A stretch of 6,967 nucleotides of DNA from an uncultured Bacteroidota bacterium (GTDB lineage Bacteria; Bacteroidota; Bacteroidia; NS11-12g; UBA955), in the NCBI GenBank assembly GCA_903959115.1, contig CAJBVU010000036.1:1-6967 (forward strand), given 5' to 3'. The position numbers were made by a program, and so were the translations under genes. This document shows positions 1-5,875 of this stretch, one piece after another (within the stretch, counting starts at the first letter, position 1; every line of letters starts with the position of its first letter). Below the pieces are notes generated by a model. The model searched no databases. It had not been told where the DNA came from and saw only the letters and a program-made list of their open reading frames with translations.

Positions 1-206
1 AATTTGAGAATGCCTCTCGCGGCGTTTGCATGACGCATAAAGGCTTCAGCTCCGTCGCCTTGGGCATAGCCCGTGTACTTCACGTTGAACTGCCCTTTGG
101 AGGCGCTGCAAGCGTCCGTGTGCTGTGCTGCATGCATGGCACCTGCACAATGCGGTCGCCAAACTCCGAGATCATGTTGTACGCTAATGCCGGTGATAAG
201 GTACAT
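1..206 (-). CDS. Possible partial gene of unknown product, running off the left edge
   Basis: I do not recognise this product. Read on the minus strand from an ATG at 206, the frame stays open to the left edge (68 codons). Its last third looks protein-like, with the segments GQFNVKYTGYAQGDG and AEAFMRHANAARGIL. The frame is also open upstream to about 380, but there it only translates the GT-rich low-complexity tract into His/Thr/Arg-rich sequence, where stops are rare by composition. Between about 130 and 190 a second minus-strand frame looks at least as coding (segment MISEFGDRIVQVPC), with GC-rich third positions. The true gene may therefore be frameshifted or decayed near 110-140, where GCATGCA-like repeats occur. 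It lies downstream of the MacB-type permease on the same strand. With no recognised domain and no visible end, this could be a real gene end, a remnant, or chance. Confidence 0.25.
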   Translation of the reverse strand, partial: MYLITGISVQHDLGVWRPHCAGAMHAAQHTDACSASKGQFNVKYTGYAQGDGAEAFMRHANAARGILK

Positions 207-330
207 TGCGTGCGTGTGCGCGCGCGTCGATGCATGCGAGCGCGCGTCGATGCATGCGAGCGCATGCGTCTGTGTGGTGCGCAAGGTGTGCGTGTGCGTG
301 TGTGTGCGTACGTGTGTGATGGGTGTGTGT
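207..330. repeat. GT/CG-rich low-complexity tract of alternating purine and pyrimidine
   Basis: The tract consists mainly of TG and CG dinucleotide steps. Two perfect alternating purine-pyrimidine runs are visible: 207-227 (21 nt, TGCGTG then CGCGCG) and 286-318 (33 nt, mostly GTGTGCG units with one GTAC). Such runs are the classic sequence type for left-handed Z-DNA. The plus strand of 271-333 is very rich in G and T. The tract lies beyond the 3' end of the MacB-type permease gene. Nothing else in the window has this composition; the flanking genes are AT-richer and not repetitive. A natural microsatellite-like tract, a recombination product, or an assembly join are all possible. Confidence 0.75.
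220..263. repeat. 20-bp perfect tandem duplication
   Basis: The 20-base unit cgcgcgtcgatgcatgcgag occurs at 221-240 and again, identically, at 241-260. The match extends one base to the left and three to the right, giving about 2.2 copies of period 20. The unit contains the palindromes CGCGCG and ATGCAT. Immediately after it, GCATGCG (252-258) and CGCATGC (261-267) form a 7-bp inverted repeat around two bases. The duplication adds 20 bases, not a multiple of three, so copy change would shift any reading frame crossing it. Confidence 0.9.
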
Positions 331-384
331 TGCTTAAGCGTATCCGTTTGAATACTGATTGAAATTAGACGAGTTTTTCTTTAA

Positions 385-1626
385 TCAATCAAACCTTAGC
401 GCCTCAATAGGATCCAACCGCGAAGCGCGACTTGCTGGATACAAACCGGCACCCAATCCCACCACAATACAAACTACAACGGCGAGCAGCATCCACTCCC
501 ACGGAGCAACAAATCCTGCGCCCAAGGCCACGCCCACTAAGTTACCTATAATCAAGCCCAGAATAATTCCGCCGGCACCACCAATCTGGCATATCACAAC
601 CGCCTCAATCAAAAACTGATTTTTTATCTGTTTCGCCGTGGCACCCAAAGCCTTGCGCAAACCAATTTCACGGGTGCGCTCGGTAACCGATACCAACATG
701 ATATTCATCAAACTCACTGCCGCTCCCAGCAATGTGATAATCGCAATTACCGTCCCCACCCCCGACACCATTTTGATATTCTCCAACGCTTCCTTGGCCA
801 TCGCCGTGCTTTGCTGAATCACAAAATTCTCGTCTTCGCCGGGTTTTAAACGCTTAATTCTGCGCATCAACGTATAAGCCTCACTCATGCTTTCGTCCAA
901 ATCTAGCACCTTGTCAACCGCCACGTTTATCATACAATTGTCCTGCATGTTTTTCATGTCGCGCTTGGCACGGGTAATCGGCACAAAAATTACTCTATCG
1001 CCACCGCTCATTCCCATACTGGATCCCTTGGTTTGCAACGATCCAACCACGCGATACGGCTTTCCATTTACCGCAATCACCTGATTGATGGCCCTTCCCA
1101 TTTTATCGGAGCCGGGAAACAATTTATCTACAATTTCTTGTCCTACCACAACCACCGGCACAGCGCGCGTTACTTCGTTATCGGTAAATGTCCGCCCAGC
1201 ACCCAATTCATAATTCGCTGTTTTTAGATAATCTTCATCGATACCAATCACCCGAACGTTGGGGTTGGTTTCGGCCGACTGAAAGGTGGCCTTCCCTGCA
1301 AAGTCCGCGTTGATGCTCAGGGCAACTGTAGAATTCCTACCCTCCATCCGCTTCTGAAACTCCCACGCTTCATCAAACGTAAGCCGCGTATTGTCGTCCA
1401 CTTCCCCATATCGCTTCACACCCCCCGCATTTTTTATCGTGAAACTCTGCGACCCCATTTTACTAAAGGTCTTAGTCACGGCAATTTGCATCGCACTGAT
1501 GCTCGTGAGGATGCCAACCAAGGCCGCAATACCAATGGCTATGATGCTCGAAGTGATCACCGCTCGCGTGGCATGGGCTTTTACCGAACCCAGACCTTGT
1601 TTAATATTTTCGGCGAACATCGACAT
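385..1626 (-). CDS. MacB/FtsX-family ABC transporter permease
   Basis: Inner-membrane permease half of a MacB-type ABC system (413 aa). Residues 22-45 form the first membrane helix. Residues 46-285 are the periplasmic core (MacB_PCD type), and three further helices lie at about 287-311, 336-366 and 376-397. The cytoplasmic loop between helices two and three carries the family signature ERTREIGLRKALGAT (316-330), which contacts the ATPase. The C-terminus ends in PASRASRLDPIEALRF, also typical. This topology and length match MacB-like permeases that lack a fused ATPase, so a separate nucleotide-binding subunit is needed; none is in the window. Family members export peptides, antibiotics or lipoproteins, or act as mechanotransmitters; the substrate here cannot be read from sequence. 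The start MSMFAENI is 18 bases after the iron-sulfur carrier gene, suggesting co-transcription. An ATG two codons later is an alternative start. Confidence 0.93.
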   Translation of the reverse strand: MSMFAENIKQGLGSVKAHATRAVITSSIIAIGIAALVGILTSISAMQIAVTKTFSKMGSQSFTIKNAGGVKRYGEVDDNTRLTFDEAWEFQKRMEGRNSTVALSINADFAGKATFQSAETNPNVRVIGIDEDYLKTANYELGAGRTFTDNEVTRAVPVVVVGQEIVDKLFPGSDKMGRAINQVIAVNGKPYRVVGSLQTKGSSMGMSGGDRVIFVPITRAKRDMKNMQDNCMINVAVDKVLDLDESMSEAYTLMRRIKRLKPGEDENFVIQQSTAMAKEALENIKMVSGVGTVIAIITLLGAAVSLMNIMLVSVTERTREIGLRKALGATAKQIKNQFLIEAVVICQIGGAGGIILGLIIGNLVGVALGAGFVAPWEWMLLAVVVCIVVGLGAGLYPASRASRLDPIEALRFD

Positions 1627-1644
1627 CCGGACAGATCGTTAAGA

Positions 1645-1998
1645 TCAAGAAAAAGATTGTCCGCAACCGCAAGTAGACGCCGCATTGGGGTTATTGAATG
1701 AGAACCCGCGATTTGCCAATCCGTTTTCCCAATCCACTTCCATTCCTAGCACATACATCACATGGGCTTTGTTCATCACCGTTCTAATTCCATCTACATC
1801 GTAAAAGGTATCGCCCTCTTCCTTTTTATCGAAAGCCAATAAATAACTCATACCCGAACAACCTCCACCTTTCACGCCGATGCGCAAATACTGGTCGTCG
1901 CTCAATTCCAAACTCGCTTGCAATCGGTGCAATTCAGCCAAAGCAGAAGAAGTAAATTTCACGGGGGCGGTTTCAACAGAAGAAATGACGGTTTCCAT
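1645..1998 (-). CDS. A-type iron-sulfur cluster assembly carrier (HesB/IscA/ErpA family)
   Basis: Small cytoplasmic carrier that receives Fe-S clusters from a scaffold and passes them to apoproteins (117 aa, normal for the family). The three ligand cysteines are in their expected places: Cys47 in GVKGGGCSGMSY, and Cys110 and Cys112 in the C-terminal STCGCGQSFS. The fold region between (LAFDKKEEGDTFYDVDGIR and the GMEVDW segment) also fits. The start METVISSVE at 1998 is chosen because the family alignment begins there and because a TAnnTTTG promoter element ends six bases upstream. The frame is open further upstream to 2070, but that would cross the divergent promoter. It is first in a probable two-gene unit with the MacB-type permease. 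IscA, ErpA and SufA cannot be separated by these motifs alone, so no symbol is given. Confidence 0.95.
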   Translation of the reverse strand: METVISSVETAPVKFTSSALAELHRLQASLELSDDQYLRIGVKGGGCSGMSYLLAFDKKEEGDTFYDVDGIRTVMNKAHVMYVLGMEVDWENGLANRGFSFNNPNAASTCGCGQSFS

Positions 1999-2003
1999 AA
2001 ATA

Positions 2004-2011
2004 CAAATTTA
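2004..2011 (-). promoter_or_regulatory. Bacteroidota-type -7 promoter element for the iron-sulfur carrier gene
   Basis: The minus strand reads TAAATTTG here, an exact match to TAnnTTTG, the -7 consensus of the Bacteroidota primary sigma factor. The ATG at 1998 begins after only five intervening bases (TATTT). The transcript would therefore have almost no 5' leader. No TTG is found 17-19 bases upstream, so the -33 element is weak or absent. Confidence 0.55.
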
Positions 2012-2057
2012 AGACAATCGGCAAGGATTCTGCATAAACTTCTCGACGAACGGGTTG

Positions 2058-2065
2058 TATCTTTG
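2058..2065 (+). promoter_or_regulatory. Bacteroidota-type -7 promoter element for the membrane-protein/mutase unit
   Basis: The plus strand reads TATCTTTG, an exact match to TAnnTTTG, followed by CCCA and then the ATG at 2070. The transcription start would fall at or next to the start codon, implying a leaderless message if 2070 is used. Starts at 2085, 2097 or 2124 would give short leaders. No TTG at 17-19 bases upstream was seen. The element is back to back with the minus-strand one in the same 71-base gap. Confidence 0.5.
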
Positions 2066-2069
2066 CCCA

Positions 2070-2645
2070 ATGGATATACTTACGATGATTTCCCCAATGG
2101 CGATTTTCCCTGCCGGAACGGATATGATTTTTATTCTTTGCTTGATTGTATTGCCGGCGTTATTGGTATTTTTCACAGCCCAATACATGATGAAACAGCA
2201 TGTATCTAACAGTGTACAGTTGATAAAGACCGAAGTATTAAAAACCAATCATCAGAGTTTCACTCCTTTAAAATTGCAGGCTTACGAGCGATTGGCGTTG
2301 TTTTTAGAGAGAACAAGCATTCCTGTTTTGATCCAAACCTATGCACAGACAGGTCAAACGGCCCGCGGCTTCGCCGCGGCCGCCACGCACGCCATCAAAG
2401 AAGAATACAACTATAATGTATCCCAGCAAATCTATGTGAGTTCTCAAATGTGGACCCTCACAAAAGCCATCAAAGAACAACACTTGCAATTATTGCAAAA
2501 TATCACCGCTTCCCTACCCCCAGATGCCTCCGCCGCCGATTTATGTCAAAAACTCATCGAATTCCTCCAATCCATGGAAGTTCAACCCCAAGATCGCGGA
2601 CTGGAATTTATGAAAAATGAAATCGCCTTAACTCTTGGCCAATAA
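2070..2645 (+). CDS. Single-pass membrane protein of unknown function
   Basis: I cannot assign a function. The product (191 aa from the ATG at 2070) has one strong hydrophobic segment at about residues 18-39 (IFILCLIVLPALLVFF), followed by MMKQ. The remainder is a mostly helical soluble domain that probably faces the cytoplasm. Two motifs look conserved: LQAYERLALFLER (69-81) and EEYNYNVSQQIYVS (111-124), followed by W128. I associate this architecture with a Bacteroidota-only uncharacterised family but cannot name it securely. In-frame ATGs at 2085, 2097 and 2124 are alternative starts; all keep the membrane segment except perhaps the last. The mutase gene begins 13 bases after its stop, so the two are probably co-transcribed, which makes a link to acyl-CoA metabolism conceivable but unproven. 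Codons 98-105 (ARGFAAAA) are much GC-richer than the rest. Confidence 0.85.
   Translation: MDILTMISPMAIFPAGTDMIFILCLIVLPALLVFFTAQYMMKQHVSNSVQLIKTEVLKTNHQSFTPLKLQAYERLALFLERTSIPVLIQTYAQTGQTARGFAAAATHAIKEEYNYNVSQQIYVSSQMWTLTKAIKEQHLQLLQNITASLPPDASAADLCQKLIEFLQSMEVQPQDRGLEFMKNEIALTLGQ
2363..2379 (+). repeat. GC-only hairpin inside the membrane-protein gene
   Basis: CCGCGGC at 2363-2369 pairs perfectly with GCCGCGG at 2373-2379 around the loop TTC: a 7-bp stem made only of G-C pairs. It lies in codons for Arg-Gly-Phe-Ala-Ala in a gene that is otherwise moderately AT-rich. There is no T-run after it, so it is not a classical terminator. It could pause polymerase or ribosome, or be a composition accident. 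Confidence 0.6.
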
Positions 2646-2658
2646 TAAAACAGCAACC

Positions 2659-4203
2659 ATGTCTGAGGATAAAAAAAACAACAGCGGCCTCCCCATTGCC
2701 AAGGTATACGGACCCGCCGATGGAGAGCAACCCGGTCAATTCCCCTATACTAGAGGCGTAAAGGCAGACATGTATCGCGGCCGACTCTGGACGATGCGTC
2801 AGTACGCCGGATTCTCTACCGCCGAAGCATCAAACGAAAGATATCACTACTTACTCAACCAAGGAACCACTGGACTTTCAGTAGCCTTTGACCTTCCAAC
2901 ACAAATTGGTTACGATTCAGACCACGCCATGAGCGAAGGCGAAGTCGGAAAAGTGGGCGTGGCTATCGATTCGCTGTCTGATATGGAGACCCTATTCAAA
3001 GGAATCCAATTGCAAGACGTCACCACCAGCATGACCATCAATTCAACCGCTTCAACGCTACTTGCGATGTATGTTGCTTTGGCTAAAAAGCAAGGAGCAG
3101 ATTTGAGCAAAATTGGTGGAACGATACAAAACGACATATTAAAAGAATACGCTGCCAGAGGCACTTACATCTATCCTGTAAGACCCAGCATGCGTTTGAT
3201 TACAGATATTTTTGAATGGTGTAGCCAAGAACTTCCGCGATGGAATACCATCTCAATAAGTGGCTACCACATTCGCGAAGCGGGATCTACCGCCGTCCAA
3301 GAACTCGCCTTCACATTGGCCAACGGAAAAGCCTATGTAGAAGCAGCCAAGAAAAAAGGGCTAGACGTGAACGTGTTTGGCAAACGATTGAGTTTTTTCT
3401 TTAACGCACACAACGATTTCTTTGAGGAAGCAGCAAAGTTCAGGGCCGCACGTAGAATTTGGGCCAATATCATGAAAAGTATGGGCGCAACCAACCCCGA
3501 TGCAATGATGCTGCGTTTCCATACCCAAACAGGGGGCTCTACACTCACCGCCCAACAACCGGAGAACAATATCGCCCGTGTTACGATTCAGGCATTAAGT
3601 GCGGTTTTAGGGGGCACACAGAGTCTTCATACCAATGGTTACGATGAAGCGTTAAACTTACCAACGGAAAAAGCAGCGAGAATTGCCCTACGTACACAAC
3701 AGATTATTGCCAATGAAAGCGGAGCAACCAGCACCGTGGATCCTTTGGCAGGTTCATATTACGTTGAACACCTTACAGATACCCTAGAGGCAGAAGCAAT
3801 GAAATTGATAAAACTCATCGACGAGATGGGTGGATCAGTGGCTGCCGTTGAAGCAGGTTGGATGCAAGAACAGATCGCCAGAAGCAGCTACGAAGCACAA
3901 AAATCAATCGAAAAGGGCGACCTAATAGTTGTGGGAGTAAATTCGTTCACTTCAAACGAAACTGAAGCGATGCCTTCGTTCAAAATAAACGACAGTATTC
4001 GGGTTCAACAAAGCGAAAAAATCGCCCAAGTCAAAGCAACCCGAAATGATGAAATTTTTTCGTCGGCCATCAAAAATCTACATGATGCAAGTGGTACAGA
4101 AACCAACTTAATGCCCCATATTTTGCACTGTGTAGAGGCATATGCCACATTGGGAGAAATTGCTGATATACTGCGAAATAGGTTTGGAGAGTACCAAGGA
4201 TAA
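2659..4203 (+). CDS. Methylmalonyl-CoA mutase catalytic subunit lacking the cobalamin domain
   Basis: Catalytic barrel subunit of an adenosylcobalamin-dependent acyl-CoA mutase, most likely interconverting succinyl-CoA and (R)-methylmalonyl-CoA in the cytoplasm (514 aa). RQYAGFSTA (47-55) and SGYHIREAG (201-209) are family signatures. Against my recollection of the Propionibacterium enzyme, Tyr89, Arg207, Asn236 and His244 correspond to Tyr49, Arg167, Asn196 and His204 here, all with the same offset of 40. Tyr plus Arg at the first two positions points to methylmalonyl-CoA; isobutyryl-CoA mutases carry Phe and Gln there. The protein ends after EIADILRNRFGEYQG with no DxHxxG cobalamin-binding domain. 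It must therefore pair with a separate small subunit of about 130-160 aa, as in split mutases; none is in the window. The ATG at 2659 is preferred over a TTG at 2635 that overlaps the preceding gene. Confidence 0.93.
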   Translation: MSEDKKNNSGLPIAKVYGPADGEQPGQFPYTRGVKADMYRGRLWTMRQYAGFSTAEASNERYHYLLNQGTTGLSVAFDLPTQIGYDSDHAMSEGEVGKVGVAIDSLSDMETLFKGIQLQDVTTSMTINSTASTLLAMYVALAKKQGADLSKIGGTIQNDILKEYAARGTYIYPVRPSMRLITDIFEWCSQELPRWNTISISGYHIREAGSTAVQELAFTLANGKAYVEAAKKKGLDVNVFGKRLSFFFNAHNDFFEEAAKFRAARRIWANIMKSMGATNPDAMMLRFHTQTGGSTLTAQQPENNIARVTIQALSAVLGGTQSLHTNGYDEALNLPTEKAARIALRTQQIIANESGATSTVDPLAGSYYVEHLTDTLEAEAMKLIKLIDEMGGSVAAVEAGWMQEQIARSSYEAQKSIEKGDLIVVGVNSFTSNETEAMPSFKINDSIRVQQSEKIAQVKATRNDEIFSSAIKNLHDASGTETNLMPHILHCVEAYATLGEIADILRNRFGEYQG

Positions 4204-4294
4204 GTAATTGTTGTAACGGGGATTTCACATACCATTGAGTACCTTACGAAAAAAAATTAAAAAACAAGCAAAAAAAATTAGCAGTTTGTGAATT

Positions 4295-4322
4295 TTGTCT
4301 TTTTCTTAGCACTCTAGTTTAA
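4295..4322 (+). promoter_or_regulatory. Weak candidate promoter for dnaA
   Basis: A TTG at 4295-4297 is followed by exactly 17 bases and then TAGTTTAA at 4315-4322. That matches the spacing of Bacteroidota promoters (TTG, 17-19 bases, TAnnTTTG) and four of the six fixed -7 bases. It would give a leader of about 65-70 bases. GCACTTTG at 4333-4340 is a second partial match (four of six fixed bases). Neither is strong. Confidence 0.3.
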
Positions 4323-4345
4323 AAGTGGAGCAGCACTTTGAACTA
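4315..4345. promoter_or_regulatory. Imperfect palindrome upstream of dnaA
   Basis: TAGTTTAAAAGTG (4315-4327) and CACTTTGAACTA (4334-4345) pair as a 12-bp stem with one G-U pair and one unpaired A, around the six-base loop GAGCAG. It ends 50 bases before the dnaA ATG. No T-run follows on either strand, so an intrinsic terminator is unlikely. As DNA it would suit a dimeric regulator; as RNA it would sit in the dnaA leader if transcription starts upstream. It overlaps both candidate -7 elements, so binding here could control dnaA. Confidence 0.5.
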
Positions 4346-4395
4346 AAAACTCAATAAATTATCATTAGTTAAACACATTATCGAAGCGAAAAAAA

Positions 4396-5844
4396 ATGAC
4401 GGACAAAAAGGCACATGAAGTTTCTTGGCAAGAATGCCTTACAATCATCAAAGACAATGTAACTCCACAGAGCTACAAAACGTGGTTTGAGCCAATCAAA
4501 GCAATCCGTTTAACCAACAAGGTGCTTACGATCCAAGTCCCTAGTCAATTCTTCTACGAATGGTTAGAGGAACATTACGTACAACTGCTTCACAAAACAT
4601 TAAAAAAAGTTATTGGTCCAACTGCCAAATTGGAATACAATATCATCGTGGAAACCTCTGCCCCAGGTCACGACACTACGCCTTACACCATTAACCTTCC
4701 AACAGGAAGCAATAGTACCAAATCAGTACAGAACGAATTGGGCATGCCAATCAACTTGGATACCCCCATCAAGAATCCGTTCATTATTCCTGGTTTGAAG
4801 CGCATGAATATCGACAGTCAGTTGAATCCCCGTTACACGTTCGACAATTTCGTGGAAGGTGATTGCAACAAATTGGCTAGAAATGCAGGTTTGGCCATCG
4901 CTCAAAAGCCGGGCGGAACCGCGTTTAACCCACTTATGGTTTTTGGTGGATGCGGACTGGGCAAGACCCATTTGGCACATGCCATCGGTAACCTCATCAA
5001 ACAAACCCACCAGCAAAAAGTTGTGGTATTTGTGAGCGCCGAGAAATTCATCAACCAATTCATTGATTCTGCCAAGCAAGGAAATAATAATCAGTTCATC
5101 AATTTCTACCAATACCTTGATGTATTGATTGTAGACGATGTTCAATTCTTCGCCAAAAAAGAACGTACCCAAGAAATATTCTTCCAGATTTTCAACCACC
5201 TTCACCAAAACGGCAAACAGATCATCCTGACTTGTGACCGTGCACCAAAGGATTTGAAAAATATGGACGAGCGTCTGTTGTCGCGCTTTAAGTGGGGCCT
5301 CAGTGCCGATTTGAATACGCCTGATTTCGATACCCGCGTTTCCATCTTGGAAAACAAAATGTATCAAGACGGAATCACTTTGAATCGCGATGTGGTGGAA
5401 TATTTGGCACACAACATCGACACCAACGTGCGTGAGCTTGAAGGTGCTTTGATTTCATTGTTGGCCCAAGCAAGTCTTACCCGCAAGCAATTGGATTTGA
5501 ATCTTGCCAAGCAAATCGTGAAGAATTTCGTAAAGAACTCAACCCGCGAAATCAGCATCGATTATATCCAAAAATTGGTTTGCGACTTCTATAACATCCC
5601 AGTTGAGGCTGTAAAATCTAAGACACGTAAACGTGAAATTGTTCAAGCCCGTCAGATTGCTATGTACTTCACCAAAGACCTTACCAAAGCGTCTTTGAAG
5701 AACATCGGTATCTTCTTTGGTGGCCGCGACCACTCAACGGTGATTCACGCTTGTCAGACAGTGAACGATTTGATAGAAACCGATAAAAAATTCCGTCACG
5801 ACGTGGAGGAAATCGAGAAGCGAATCAAAATCAACACTTTCTAA
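4396..5844 (+). CDS. dnaA: Chromosomal replication initiator protein DnaA
   Basis: AAA+ ATPase that binds DnaA boxes and opens the replication origin (482 aa, normal length). Domain I spans about 1-85 (WQECLTIIKDNVTPQSYKTWF), a short variable linker 86-143, the ATPase 144-385 and the DNA-binding domain 386-482. Walker A is GGCGLGKT (184-191) and Walker B is VLIVDD (243-248). The arginine finger is in LLSRFKWG (Arg297), and sensor 2 is in NVRELEGAL (Arg346). The domain IV signature GGRDHSTVIHA is at 442-452, with the basic-loop arginine in QARQIAM (Arg419). Cys186 in Walker A replaces the Val I would expect in most bacterial DnaA. The ATG at 4396 follows an A-run with no Shine-Dalgarno site and begins the normal domain I. 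Expression may depend on the palindrome upstream. The kinase gene follows after 31 bases. Confidence 0.98.
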   Translation: MTDKKAHEVSWQECLTIIKDNVTPQSYKTWFEPIKAIRLTNKVLTIQVPSQFFYEWLEEHYVQLLHKTLKKVIGPTAKLEYNIIVETSAPGHDTTPYTINLPTGSNSTKSVQNELGMPINLDTPIKNPFIIPGLKRMNIDSQLNPRYTFDNFVEGDCNKLARNAGLAIAQKPGGTAFNPLMVFGGCGLGKTHLAHAIGNLIKQTHQQKVVVFVSAEKFINQFIDSAKQGNNNQFINFYQYLDVLIVDDVQFFAKKERTQEIFFQIFNHLHQNGKQIILTCDRAPKDLKNMDERLLSRFKWGLSADLNTPDFDTRVSILENKMYQDGITLNRDVVEYLAHNIDTNVRELEGALISLLAQASLTRKQLDLNLAKQIVKNFVKNSTREISIDYIQKLVCDFYNIPVEAVKSKTRKREIVQARQIAMYFTKDLTKASLKNIGIFFGGRDHSTVIHACQTVNDLIETDKKFRHDVEEIEKRIKINTF

Positions 5845-5875
5845 TTTCTTTTCTCAACTGATTTAACGAATCGGC

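Larger units (their letters stand above)
4204..4395. other. AT-rich intergenic region upstream of dnaA
   Basis: This 192-base gap holds no gene and no clear terminator for the mutase unit. It contains A-runs of seven to nine bases around 4249-4277. TTAGCAGT (4278-4285) is near-repeated as TTAGCACT (4306-4313). A palindrome and a possible promoter follow and are listed separately. No convincing DnaA box (TTATNCACA) was found on either strand, so I do not call an origin here. Confidence 0.6.

Noticed and set aside
80..265. Minus-strand open frame of 61 codons
   Set aside because: Its first 20 codons only translate the repeat tract into Arg/His/Ala/Thr. The short plausible segment near 130-190 is treated as a possible fragment of a broken gene instead of a separate gene.
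207..330. CRISPR-like array
   Set aside because: Only two direct copies with no spacers between them and no cas genes in the window.
30..362. Plus-strand open frame of 110 codons (and another at 73-351)
   Set aside because: Both run through the GT/CG low-complexity tract, giving Val/Arg/Cys-rich sequence without domain signs. Open length there is explained by composition. Protein-like signal, if any, is on the minus strand.
356..391. Inverted repeat TGATTGA / TCAATCA at the end of the permease gene as terminator
   Set aside because: The 7-bp AT-rich arms are 22 bases apart, one arm includes the stop codon, and no T-run follows in the direction of transcription.
1125..1133. TTATCTACA, one mismatch from a DnaA box
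   Set aside because: A single near-match inside the permease coding region with no companions; expected by chance.
1999..2070. N-terminal extension of the Fe-S carrier by 24 residues
   Set aside because: It would translate the divergent promoter region, and family proteins begin near METV. The frame is open there by chance.
2635..2658. TTG start for the mutase, eight codons upstream
   Set aside because: It would overlap the preceding gene and adds residues (MANNKTAT) with no family support. The ATG at 2659 gives a normal N-terminus.
4204..4395. Replication origin next to dnaA
   Set aside because: The gap is AT-rich, but no cluster of TTATNCACA boxes was found. TGTGAATTT at 4287-4295 matches only partly. 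dnaA proximity alone is not enough.
4723..5412. Long minus-strand open frame (229 codons) opposite dnaA
   Set aside because: It is antisense to the conserved DnaA ATPase core and has no recognisable motif or start context. Codon bias of dnaA explains the lack of stops.
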